From NCBI GenBank assembly GCA_028023455.1, contig JAQFVV010000072.1, forward strand, positions 3,800,501 through 3,864,500: 64,000 nucleotides of DNA, given 5' to 3'. Below are positions 46,634 through 58,085 of the stretch, piece after piece (position 1 is the stretch's first letter; each line of letters begins with the position of its first letter). Origin of the DNA: Epiperipatus broadwayi. Its lineage: Eukaryota; Onychophora; Udeonychophora; Euonychophora; Peripatidae. The notes beneath the pieces were generated by a model. It was not told the origin of the DNA. It did no database searches and saw nothing but the letters and a program-made list of their open reading frames with translations. Made by a program: the position numbers and the translations under genes.

Positions 46634-49600
46634 GAATCAGAAAAATTTCTGTAGTATTTACAAAAATAATTGTATACTGTAAGGATATATGAAACCGACT
46701 ACATACACATCCTTCTTAAAGACCATTATTACCAACAATCGTCAAAAACTTATTGTTAATGATATACTACTAATAACTTTATGTAAATTTATCATTTAAA
46801 ATTATATTTTTAACTATTCTTGACAATACTGATTTATAGATAGTTAACTTCAAAAAAGCAAGCCATTCATAAAAATCAAAAGAAAGAAATAATAATTAAA
46901 CTTTAGTATTTGTTAAACCATTACATTCAGATATTCAAGTGACATCACAATTGGAATAAAAGCATGAACAGAAATCGACATGAAAAACAATATATAAAAA
47001 AAACATGATAGAACGGCTAGCAGAAGAATAAAATGAAAGACTTCTTTTCTTTAAAAAAGTAGATTTGAACATAACAGTGGCTAGTTAATACACAGCATAA
47101 CAAAATCTAAACTCCAATCCGCTATTTAAAACTATATAACAACAGCCATTGAACTACAATATCTCCAAAGAAGAAAATAATACCGTGAAATAAAGAGAAA
47201 ACTGTGAGTATGAATATGCATGGACTAAATATTTTGTGAAGTTACTTTACAAATCACAGAATTGTTATTGTTCATAATAATACTGAATTTTAGCATTAAA
47301 AGTAAGAAATCACCTCAAGCTTATTTCTAGGATTTGTAAAATTAAAAATCCTCTATTAATTCTTACTAAAAACCAGGAACGTCAAGTAAATTTACCAACA
47401 CAGTTACATAGCTATGACTGGCTAAAAGAAAGAAAACTTCATGGAGATAAAGTGTCCACCATACAACCATGATATTAGATTTGAATCTTAATGGAAATCA
47501 GCTTCTACCTATTCATACTGAATATAACACCAGAATATGTTACAACAAACCAAGAAAAATTCTTAGATCGAATGGAATACTGTAGATGTAAGAATGGAAT
47601 CATCATCGGAAAATTCAAACGATATTCGAATGTGGGAAAGTGGATTTAAATGAGGAAAAAGAAAAGATTCCTGAAAATAGAATTCCTGAATATTTATCAA
47701 TATGAACTGTCACTAATTTAAACTTCGACTTGACTACTCAGGATTAATATGTATAATCTTTTTTTGTATTTTTTTATCCTAATTTCTTTCTTTTGATAAT
47801 AGATTAAATTTCACCCAACCATAACTTAAAACTATATAGAGGGGAGATCGGGAATATTAGTATTCTCAAGTTATTAATAAAAAGGAATACATAGAAACCA
47901 TCAAGCTTGCTTAATAATAAGTTTAACTATCTACAGACAAAAAAGTAAGACTTTACTACTTTATGTAATATTAGATACCTACACTAGGACAATTATAATG
48001 TTTAATCATAAATGGGAAATGTTGTTACAATTAATTTATTAGTTAGATCGTTGTTATTCAGAATATATGACTAAAACTATTCTATAATTGATCTTTCCTA
48101 TCATATTTTCATATTATTAGAAAGAGGTTTCCAAAATACAAAATAATAATAACAAAATCCTATTTCTGGGATATACTCAATAAGGATGGGAATGTCAGTT
48201 TGTGGGTACATACTACTATTTGTATAAATATTTAAATTTAATTTGTATTGTAAAAATTGGGCTAATGAATTATTATCCTTCGTAATGATACATTATGATT
48301 GGATTACTAGATATTGAAGAGATGAAATGAAGGATGATCACGCTTAATCAATTGTTCTTTTAATAATTGTACTACTCATATATTATGTTGAAATATAATT
48401 ATAAACAAATTTTGTTATTGTTAATGATTTTGTTAAATATTTATTATCATTATCAAAGTCATTGATATTTATCTACTCACAATTCATCATGTCACATCAT
48501 ATATATATATATATAGGTTTGTATATTCTGAAGTAGAATCCATGCATATTCTTCCTGGGTTTGAATACCAGGGCATAATGTGAAAAGATTAGAGGGAAAA
48601 TGGAAAAGGGCATATTAATTCGAAGTTCCTTCCATCTAACTATTAATACTTTCCTGATGATATCGACTGAAATAAATTACTTCAATGATCACGACAAGAT
48701 ATATACTTTAAATGAGAAAAGGTCCATCCCACTACATATGGCATCTAATGATTGAGCTATTTTATTGCCCATTGCATATTTTCAATTTCCTGCTCATCCC
48801 GTTACAATATCCTAACCAAATGTAAGTTAAGACATTTCATAAATAATGTGCATATGTACCTTATTAATTAATATGATATTACATTAGTAGAGAAACTGCT
48901 TCAATCAATGAGCTATAAAGTTATTGAGCTATGGATACCAATTGTATGACATTCATTCCATAAAACGTCTTAGTGAAAAATACTATGAACTTCATAATAA
49001 AATTTATTCAAATATAAATTTATTCCAAAATGACAACTATTTTCTTCACTAAACAATAATTTTTGCATTGGAAATTTCAATTTTCCTCATCTGAACTTCC
49101 ATTTTATTGTAACTATCTGCTAGACTAAAAATCCAGACCACCACCTCTGCATGTATTTCGTGAAAAACTTTCACTCATTAGATGAGCTAGAGGTATTAAG
49201 TTTCTCGGCCTAAAAGCAGTTTGGGAGACTCAATAATACACTGTTCTGATTAAATAACATTATAAATCATTATCAATGATAGCTTGATGTTTCCATGCCA
49301 TTATTTCAATTAATTCTAACACCCTAAATTCAGAACTATGTCGCAAAATAACGAAGTGAAATATAGAATAGAAAAAAAAAAGTAAAATGTAGTATAAGAA
49401 GATAGGACACTGTTAAAAATAGTTCCAATTTAATTAAATGGTTTACTATTATTTTTCATTTATGAAGTATAATTTGGTTATTATTTATGAAATTCAACTC
49501 CACAGACATTGATGAATTGCTATGGTATGTGCTGGTATGTGTGTATATATATATACTTAAAGAAAGACAATCAGTTTCTGTATTGTTTTATTTATTTCCT

Positions 49601-49760
49601 GTAGAGATAACTGCTTTATAATGCATCAGACAGAGCACAATAGCTTTAGTTGGCTAATCAATGAGTCAGTTAAGAATTACTCAGGAACTTTTAATTCTCG
49701 AGTCTATTTATTCATTTCTAGGCTAAAAGATTCAAAATATGTTAAAAATAATCAGACAGT
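46634..49760. other. AT-rich intergenic sequence
   Basis: The only point of note is CCTGGGTTTGAATACCAGG near 48556, a T-arm/box B-like hairpin without a convincing tRNA body. (TA)n near 48500 and 49540. Confidence 0.45.
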
Positions 49761-50130
49761 TTATTGTTCAGGAATTCATATGAAGTTCAAGGACAGGAAG
49801 TGACCCAACAGGAGCTGCAATTCATGGATCTTGAGCTCCAAAGACTGTGACTCTATCACTGCAACGAATCACTTAGGAAATAAAAAAAACCAATTTAATA
49901 ATTGGGAGTTTGTAAAAAATTTGAGCACTAGAAATGACAGAGTTGAAACTGCAATATATGGAACTTGAGTGTCAAAGGTCATCACTTTACCACTTCATTA
50001 CACTGCATAGGGCATTGAAAATAATCAAAAAGGTTGAATGCCCAAAAATTCACAAGAAATTTGAATGTCAGAACTAACGAAGCTACAATCCTTGTAACTT
50101 GAGCTTCAGTCTGCCACTTTTCCATTGCCT
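49761..50130 (-). repeat. Cluster of three tRNA-derived SINE remnants (family S1)
   Basis: Three S1-like units at about 49761-49870, 49898-50008 and 50030-50130 lie head to tail. Each starts with a TTCATA(A/T)GAAG-, GTTTGTAAAAAATTTGAGC- or TTCACAAGAAATTTGAA-type word and has a CTTGAG block at its tRNA-like side. All are diverged. Confidence 0.5.
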
Positions 50131-52413
50131 AAATTAAACCAGAGGAAGATGATGTCTTGGCTGAATATAATTTATAAACTCCAACATTTTTTTTATAGTT
50201 GCAAAGAATTATTTTTTGTACAATCTTGTAATTTCAAATCTTGTTTCATCTCCTTTTAGTTTCCAAACTTAGACTATCATCAGCAGTTGCTAATATATAC
50301 AAAACATTCTTTTTGATTCTTTCCCAAATTTGTTATTTTATTGATCTAAATCATGTAAATAAATGCATTTAATATGAATTAAAATGTATTAGATATTAGT
50401 TCCACATATGCCCCCATTTTAATGATTTAATATCTTTTTTCAAGTTAATATTACAATAATATTCAAAAAATACATCTGAAAAATAAAACCAAAATATATA
50501 AAATACATCAAAAAACATAATGTTTTATTTTTTATTAAAGAATCAAAACAAATATAGATAACCCTCCTATAACATAGTCTGATAGGTTCCTTAAAAATTC
50601 CTTGTTATGTGAATCCATGTTAGCTAAAACAAAGAACTCTTACAAGAAATAGTGTTAGACTCCAAAAGTTTAAAAAAGACTATATACTATTTGCCTATTA
50701 TAACTAAGAGATATATGTTTATTAAAATAATAATTGATATATGAATATTACATAATGTTTTCTTCATCATCATTATTAATCACCATTAAATGAACAAGAT
50801 GAATTTAAAATTCTGTAAGAAATCTGTAACATAACGCTCAAATGACAAATATGGATAGAGATGGTGTTTGCTCTTAAAAATTCTCATCACATCCCTTGTT
50901 ATATGGAAATTTCCCTAAATGTTAAAGCTTATTGTATGAATGCTGTATTATAGGGACAGTTTCTCCGACTCTCAAACTGTGTTCAAGCAAAACAGTATGG
51001 TAAGAATGCCATATTATAGAGGGATTTTCTCTAATTCTCAAACTGTGTTAGAGTGAACCCTTATAGGAATGTTGTGTCATAAGGGACGGCCTGTATTTTA
51101 TTTGTTTTATTTTATTAATAATATTGCAATATGAGGATGGAATTTTAAACTTTGAAAATTGTTTATAAAGTTTTAAAAGGTGGGGGGGGGGGAATAATAG
51201 ATAAACTAATTTGTTTACAATATTCAATCAAGAGCATACTTACCGATATTTTTTTAAATATTAATCCCACCTTCCCATAAACATACAGATTATGAATACA
51301 TGTGCTAATTTAATTTCTCTGCTGATATCAATAATAATAATAATAATAGAAAAAAAGATGATAGTTTTGATTATAAATAATTTTAAATGTATTTATGAAG
51401 CATTTATCATATTATTTTGTGCCCACATATTTGTTACATTATATTTGCAAAACATTCTTGCTAATAAACTACTTCTAATTTTTAGATTTAGGAGTAAAGG
51501 TTTTCTTCTACCCACTTAAGTCTTTCTTTATGCCATTTTAAAAGAAAATTACAAAAAAAATTTGTATTTTAAGTAAATGTTTTAAACATAAAAATGTATT
51601 ATATATATGGTAAGCATATACCCTCCATATATATTTATTGTAAAGAAGACATTTATTGAGAAGAGCCATATAAGTAATTCCATCTCATCTTGTAATAAAG
51701 CAAACATAGAGGTCATTAGCATAAAAATAAATAATAACATTTAATTTTCTTGTCCATTGTGTAAGAAATAAAATATTTATAATTTTTAAAAGCTGTTTAA
51801 AAATCAAAATATGAAAGGGGGAGGGAGGGTTCTTTAGCATAAGCTTTATTTTGCATATGAAATAAACAAAATTATGATAACTGAAAGTGCTTAATAATAT
51901 TACGTGAATCATTTTTCATTCTCTAAATGTAGAAATAAACATTTAAATTTATTAAGTACATTTCAATTTCGACTGAAATGCCATTAATTTTTTTTTCCTG
52001 ATGACGAAGGTTGACTTCATAAAGAGACATTAAAATGCTTTTTAACGGCAAGCTAGCTAATGTTGAAAAAAATCAAATCATGTTAAACTTTCATTACATT
52101 TAAATTAGTTATTTGTCAGAACTTATAAACTTTTCCCGTAATATACTCAACATTTTTCATTTTTTAATAACAATTTTTGATGCTGGATTGCTTTCAAATG
52201 GTGATAAGCAGCAAAAATTCACTGCAATAAAATAAATTCTGACTAAAAATTTCATAAGAAGAACTACTCATTTCTTTGTTTATACTTGCACATTTTTTTT
52301 GCTTTTAAGATATACTTCTTAAGAGTTGAAAGCATATAAATGATTAGTATTTATCTCGAGTGGATAGTATATAAAGACATTAGTGCAAGAAATTTGAAAC
52401 TTATACTTTGTCT
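50131..52413. other. AT-rich intergenic sequence
   Basis: Between about 50565 and 51090, words such as CCCTCCTATAACATAG and a GTCATAAGGGACGGCCTGTA end loosely resemble pogo-type termini, but they do not pair as inverted repeats, so no element is called. A run of ten or so G lies near 51182. Confidence 0.4.
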
Positions 52414-52530
52414 TGTGTTGTTAGCCGAGAGGTATCGCAGCCGCCATGCAAGCAAGTAGTTGGTTGCAGACGGTTGTGGGTTCGCGTCCCGGCCGATGCT
52501 ATGACATATGAAAAAAAGGGTATTTACATA
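52414..52530 (+). repeat. tRNA-like SINE (family S3)
   Basis: Box A-like TTAGCCGAGAGGTATCGC and box B-like GTGGGTTCGCGTCCCGG are clear. The segment between them is longer than in a standard tRNA (as in a long variable arm or an intron-like insert) and the anticodon stem is short. It is followed by GATGCTATGACATATGAAAA, the S3 tail. Confidence 0.6.
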
Positions 52531-52775
52531 ATAGTCGGGCTATAAAATTTTAGTCTTCATTATAATGATTATTTATAGTTGCTAAATATTTGATAGTATT
52601 TAATTAAATAAATAAATTTAACTTTCAAATATAAGTTGTTGAAGGATCATTCTTTATTAACTTCTAGCTACCATTGACCTACTTATGCTTTAAAAGCAGC
52701 CATCTTTTGCCATGTAAATAAATTGACATTAATGCAGAAAGTGGAGTTGTTATTTACAACTTTGTTAAAATGTAT

Positions 52776-52931
52776 AATTACAGGGGATTTGAATACCGAC
52801 ATTCAAGCTCCCTTCAGATATCCACTCTATCTCAAATAACCGATACAATATGACCACACACATGTGAAAAAGATAAAATGATTTCCAATATATATATTTC
52901 ATGTCTGTGTTCAAATCCCCTATAATTACAT
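52776..52931. repeat. Family D foldback, ribozyme lost
   Basis: The ends TATAATTACAGGGGATTTGAA and TTCAAATCCCCTATAATTA are inverted copies. Inside, ACACATGTGAAAAAGATAAA and CCAATATA words belong to family D. The ribozyme is deleted, as in the 28131 copy. Confidence 0.65.
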
Positions 52932-53304
52932 TTAAACTCGAAGTATATGAATTATGCTTGTATTTCAAAGTCTGTTACAAATGATTCTTTAAATCTTTGA
53001 AAGTTACATTTACTTGATTAATTAAATAAAATGTACTATCAAATATTTAGCAATCATAGATAATCATAAGTTATGAAGACTAAGACTAATACATAAGTAC
53101 CTTCAAAAGTAAAGTTACTTTCATATTTTGAGATTTAAAATGTATCATTCGGTAATTGCCTAAGTAATTGTCCAGTGATAGTCAAAGACTCAAAATTGGG
53201 AGATTTGTGAATTGGTTCAAGGTGAGGAAAGAAATCTTATGCTCTGCATGGCATTTTGATGATAAATGTCATATGACTTCCTGAGCAACTGTCCACAATT
53301 GAAT

Positions 53305-53400
53305 GGTTTATTGCTAAAGTTCATAAAATGTATGAGCACTAGAAGTGAGAGTTGGGCAACTATCCACAGACCTCATGAAGGACCATCTATACAAGAAATA
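53305..53400 (-). repeat. tRNA-derived SINE remnant (family S1)
   Basis: TTTATTGCTAAAGTTCATAA followed by GAGCACTAGAAGTGA resembles the S1 copies at 49.9 kb. The tRNA-like end is lost. Confidence 0.4.
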
Positions 53401-53735
53401 ATTATTTTGCAATTAAGTAAGGATTACATAATTCTAACTTTAAAATTTAAACTAGAATTCACTAATCCTATTTAGCAGTTTCCTTGGTCTAACAGTGCTA
53501 GAATACCATTCTGTTTATTATGAAAATGCAGTCCCAATTAAATAAATAAAATATTCGATTAATAAATATAATACATATATGGTTTTTGGAGCAGTTGCTC
53601 ATTGTATATGATTAAAGTTTCCTTTTTTAATTAATATACTGAATAAAACTCTTTTTTTTTGCCATGACTGTTTACATTTATGATGAAAGGTATTTTCCTT
53701 AGTTCAAATGGCTGAACTCCAATAAATACTATGAC

Positions 53736-54284
53736 GATTGTAGTAGCCAATAAACATCACATGACCACCACCTCTTCTGGCATTCATTGATTACTCTGGC
53801 TTGCTGTGTGTGGCAATACGTATAGTGAGTAACACAAGCATAAGAGGTGGTGGTTATGTGATGTTTATTGGCTTAAAACCAATCCTGTCTAATAGGATAG
53901 TGGTGGCTATGGTTATTAAAGAACCAAAGACACCAAAATGTATGGGTACTGAACTGGATTCAGACCCATATGACTATATAAGCTAATGGGCTTGGATTGA
54001 AAAAAAGTGTTTTCAGTTTAAGATTCATAGTTTTGTAGTTAAGTGGAGATAAAAGGTGGCTGCTGGATGGTTGCATTAGATCCTAAGATCTAGGTGCAGT
54101 ATTCTCAGATCCTTGGCTCCTCACTGATGAAGGCCACAAGCCAGAAACTAGTCTGGGGATATTGGACGAGTAGGCACTAGATGGGGATTTTATGCACAAG
54201 CCTTCTGGCATCCATTGATTACTCTAGCTTGCTGAGTGTGGCAATACGTATAGTGAGTTTTGCCTGTTTTAATGATTGTAGTAG
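53736..54284 (+). mobile_element. Family A hammerhead repeat, partial dimer (about 428-bp unit) with target-site duplication
   Basis: GATTGTAGTAG occurs at 53736-53746 and 54274-54284. The insert 53747-54273 holds a direct repeat (TTCTGGCAT...CATTGATTACTCT, then GTGGCAATACGTATAGTGAGT) at 53776 and 54204, giving a 428-bp period, with one HHR between. A short inverted piece at its left (ACATCACATGACCACCACCTCTT) mirrors AAGAGGTGGTGGTTATGTGATGT at 53845. So tandem and inverted features occur together, as in family B. Confidence 0.8.
54109..54167 (+). ncRNA. Hammerhead ribozyme motif, best-preserved family A copy
   Basis: Distal stem I is TCC/GGA (ATCC/GGAC), with internal loop TTGGC against TATT. 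Proximal stem I is TCCTCA (54118-54123) with TGGGGA (54154-54159), six pairs including one wobble. CTGATGA is at 54124-54130. Stem II is GGC/GCC with an A-A apposition at its base, and GAAA is at 54144-54147. Stem III is the palindrome ACTAGT, and C54153 precedes the predicted cleavage at 54153/54154. The GTC cleavage triplet is the canonical one. Confidence 0.7.
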
Positions 54285-55947
54285 TCTGAAAACCAAGTGG
54301 ATGGCCAATTACATTCTGAAAAAATATCATTTCATACAATCATTGGGAATTAGCATTGGCTCAATGGCATATAATAATAATATTAGCTTCAAGACCAATG
54401 AGATTATTTCTTATCAAATTCTTGGTTTAATTAATGGACTAATTGCTAATGACAATTTTCATTTTTTTTCTTTTACTTTTGCATATCATCTAAATCAACA
54501 TATTTTTTAATAAACTTTTTTTTTGTAATTTATTAACAATAAATAATTATTACTGGTCACTGATGATCTTTATTCCGGAATCTTGATGACAATAAAAAAT
54601 TATTAAGATTAGATTTTATAGAAAATCACATAAGCTTTGACTGTGTTCAACTCTGTTAACACTCATTTGATATATAATTTATATATTCATTTTATAAAAC
54701 TACTAAATTTTAGTTAGATTTTCCATCAATAAATGGAATCAATTAAAAACAAAAAATTCATGTGCATGACTTTAAATTTGTTTTATCTTTAGTGGATACT
54801 GTTTTTGTTTTTTCTATAAGACTTCTTTAATTCAGTTGGTTATTTTTTTTAATATAACAACCACAATAAATAGAAGAGTAAGCAATTTTTAAATTTTAAT
54901 TATAGTTTAGCTATTTATTAATAATTCATGATACATAATAATTATTATAATTTCTTTTCATTTTTTAAGTTTATAAGTATAAGCTTTCATTACAATACTA
55001 ATATTAACAAAAATAGCAAATATTCAAAACTTGCTTTTTTAGGAAATGTTTTAATATATATATTAATAAAATGTTTTTTTTTTTTAATTTTGAAAATTTT
55101 TATTATAAAAATATAATGAATAAGTAAGGCATACTGGTATTAGATCTGGTGTGAATGAAACTCAATATAGCAACCTAAAATTTTATTTTAAAAAAAAAGA
55201 ACACATATTTACCCTATAATGTGGACATTTATTCTAATCAAAATAATGACCAATCACTGGGAAGACTGAACTTTTTGATGTCCTCCAAAATAAAAATGAA
55301 TGTGTCCATTTCTTTGTGCATTCTCATCTGCATAAATTTGGCCAAATAGGAATCAAGATGTTGGCACACAAAAGCAAGATTTTTAATAACAAGTTTATAC
55401 CAATTGAAATATTATGTAATACTGAGATAAAAATTAATTTATTTTTGATTTTAGAAGATTGTAAATGTTTTAACTCTGTGTTTATTTACAGATTTGTTTC
55501 TGAGATCAAGTTTGATTCACAATAGGTCTAATACCAAAATACCATAAATAACTTTCTTTAACAAATACTCTAAAAAATTAGATCTGAATGTTTTTTTTTT
55601 TTCAAATTCATTCAAAAAATTACTTTTTATCAAAAACATTATTTATCTAAGTCACCTCCTTAAAATGTTGTCTTCTAAAATACACTAGTAATTTTTTGAC
55701 CATTATTTACAAGGTTGCTGATGATAAAGTTATGAACTTATATAATGTATCACATAAAGTACGAGTTTTATTAAATTTTCAAAATTGTCTCATTGTTTGA
55801 TATATATTTTTACTATTTAGCCTGATTATTTAACATTCTGGGATACGTGTTCTGTCAAATTATAAAATATCTTTCTACAAAGATATTTCATTATCATAAA
55901 TGTATATTTACTTCTATTAGTTATATTACAATTCATATGCTAACGAT
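54285..55947. other. AT-rich intergenic sequence
   Basis: Several short AT-encoded ORFs without motifs. No supported feature. Confidence 0.45.
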
Positions 55948-56288
55948 AAGATGCATTATCACATGATCACCATCTCTATACTAGCACATAATTGTTGTAA
56001 ACAAAGGCAAAACTCTCCATACATTAGTGCCACCCTGAGCCAAACAGAGTAATCAATGGATGCCAGAAGGCTTGTGCATAAAATCCCTATCTAGTGCCTA
56101 CTCATCCAATATCCCCAGACTAGTTTCTGGCTTGTGGCCTTCATCAGTGAGGAGTCTGGGGATATTGGATGAGTAGGCATTAGATAGGGATTTTATGCAC
56201 AAGTCTTCTGGCATCCATTGATTACTCTGGTTGGTACAGGATGGCACTACTGTATGGAGATTTTTGCCTTTGTTAAGATGCATTATCA
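55948..56288. mobile_element. Family A hammerhead inverted pair with 14-bp target-site duplication
   Basis: AAGATGCATTATCA occurs at 55948-55961 and 56275-56288. The insert (55962-56274) is a minus arm followed by a plus arm sharing CTCCATACA...AGTGCCA, ATCAATGGATGCCAGAAG and GTGCATAAAATCCCTATCTA words with their complements. The minus arm carries a full HHR core. The plus arm starts at 56153-56157, at or up to four bases before the predicted cleavage site, so it lacks the ribozyme's 5' part. Confidence 0.85.
56104..56153 (-). ncRNA. Hammerhead ribozyme motif (family A)
   Basis: The minus strand reads TCCTCA, CTGATGA (56147-56141), AGGCCACAAGCCA, GAAAC, TAGTC and TGGGGA, identical in core to the 54109 copy. 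The distal stem I partner is replaced at the arm junction. Predicted cleavage is between 56118 and 56117. Confidence 0.65.
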
Positions 56289-57184
56289 TTAACAACTATC
56301 ATTAAGAAATATACAATCAGTGTAACTCAACAAACTGCAAATGAAGTGTACTATTTATCATTACACCTTTTTTTTCCAGCTCTTCATTTTATTTGATGAT
56401 AACGATTCATAACGGTTTTGCATTTTTTGTATTTCTACCACATTGGGTATAAAAATTACAATTAAAATTCAATATTTTTAATTAAGACCAATTAATTACT
56501 TTGCAAATCAGATAAGCATCTTGATAACTAAACAACTCAATCTTCAAGTTTTTCCATAACAATTCAGTACTAATCAAATAACATTTCATTATTATTATAA
56601 ATTTATTAAACGCACATTGATTACGTACACTTTAGCACAACAGCAGACTAACATTTAAAAATATATTAACTGAATAGAAGTGCTCAATCCGTCAAGAACT
56701 GTGCTTGGATGTCACATTACCTCTTGAATAATTTACCATATGATTATTTATTTATTTGAAATACAACAGTACAAAAATAAACAAACGTTTTATAAAAAAT
56801 TGAGATAACAAAACATATTAATTGTAAAACAAATACAAATGGAAAAAAATAGTGATTTTACTGCAAATATATATAAAATACCACTAATCTGAAATCTTTC
56901 CAAACATTTTCAGAATTATGAATTTTTCAGTTTTCAAAATCATGTCTTTTAGTCTCTCACTGTAAACCAAATTCTGCTAAAAATATAAATAAATATTAAT
57001 TTTAATATCTCGGTTTTGTGTATATATATAGTCACTAGAAACCAGTTAACACTTAAACAATCCCAATATAGATAACAATCAAGAATTTCAAACTGTTGTC
57101 AAGGCAACCTCCTTTTAGCAATACAAGCGAATCTCATCTCTATTAATGCTCTCATATTTATATAGACACTAAAGATTGCAACTT
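56289..57184. other. AT-rich intergenic sequence
   Basis: No supported feature. Confidence 0.45.
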
Positions 57185-57289
57185 TTTTTTTATATGTCAT
57201 AGCATCGACCGGGATGCGAACCCACAGCCGTCTGCAACCAACTACTTGCTTGCAAGGCGGCTGCGATGACCTCTCGGCTAACAATGCTT
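57185..57289 (-). repeat. tRNA-like SINE (family S3)
   Basis: The minus strand reads GCATTGTTAGCCGAGAGGTC, CAGCCGCCTTGCAAGC, and box B-like GTGGGTTCGCATCCCGG. It then has GATGCTATGACATAT and an A-run. It is closely related to the 52414 copy, and six of seven acceptor pairs can form. Confidence 0.6.
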
Positions 57290-57897
57290 GACAAGATTGC
57301 AACCTGACTACACAGACTGAAATTATTGATAGAAAGAAGTTTAAATAAACCTCCTTAAACAGGTAAATATAACCTGTTCTGAATGCAGACTAATAAATAG
57401 TCAATTATAACATTACAAATTGCAATTATAATTTTCAAATTGCACCCACATTCTGTACACTATTTATTTATTTTATTAATAATTAAAATACAACATATGT
57501 TCATTTTTATCTGAACAAAAAATGTTATGATAATTATTAAACAATCATTTACTTTTACTGATTAACCCCATTTGTTTTTTTTTAAATTCCCTTTTAAAAT
57601 GAATAGTTATTATTTAGTAAACTGATCTATTTTTTGCTTTTTCAATGATTTGTATACTTCTTCTCTACTTAGCAATTGGATGCAATCTTTTCTAATGATT
57701 ATAATTTTAATTATACTATTGATCATAAATTAAATAGTTAGGAGATTAGAAATGCATGCAGTTCATTACAAATTAGATTTAGTAATATTAACATTTGAAC
57801 TGTTCTTAAAAATGTCTAACCCTGATTAAAAGATAATTTTCATTCTCAAGCTAAAAATAGCCAGATGTTACTATTTAGATTGAATTTAAATTCATTA

Positions 57898-58085
57898 ACC
57901 TAAGATCTAGGTGCAGTGCTCTCAGATACAAGGCTCGTCACTGATGAAAGCCACAAGCTAGAAACTTGTCTGGGAATATTGGATGAGTAGGCAATAAATA
58001 GGGATTTTATGCACAAACCTTCTGGTATCCATTGATTACTCTGGCTTGCACTGAGTGGCACTACGATAAGGACAGTTTTGCCTGT
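57898..58085 (+). mobile_element. Family A hammerhead repeat, single truncated unit
   Basis: It runs from CTAAGATCTAGGTGCAGTG through the HHR to ATCCATTGATTACTCTGGC, GTGGCACTACG and CAGTTTTGCCTGTTTT, the family A 3' end. There is no inverted partner and no clear target duplication. Confidence 0.7.
57930..57985 (+). ncRNA. Hammerhead ribozyme motif (family A)
   Basis: CTGATGA is at 57941-57947, stem II is AGC/GCT with a CACAA-like loop, and GAAA is at 57961-57964. C57970 precedes the predicted cleavage. Proximal stem I (CGTCA/TGGGA) has a mismatch, so it is weaker than in the 54109 copy. Confidence 0.55.

Noticed and set aside
48540-48590. Box B-like hairpin CCTGGGTTTGAATACCAGG
   Set aside because: No box A or cloverleaf upstream, so no tRNA or SINE call.
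48645-48690. CTGATGA followed by GAAA
   Set aside because: No stem II pairing between them and no stem I, so a chance match to the hammerhead core words.
50240-50300. Minus-strand CTGATGA with GGAAACTAAA downstream
   Set aside because: Stem II does not pair convincingly and no relatives are seen in the window.
50565-51090. Possible pogo-type element with CCCTCCTATAACATAG start and GGACGGCCTGTA end
   Set aside because: The ends are not inverted copies of one another and no TA duplication can be assigned.
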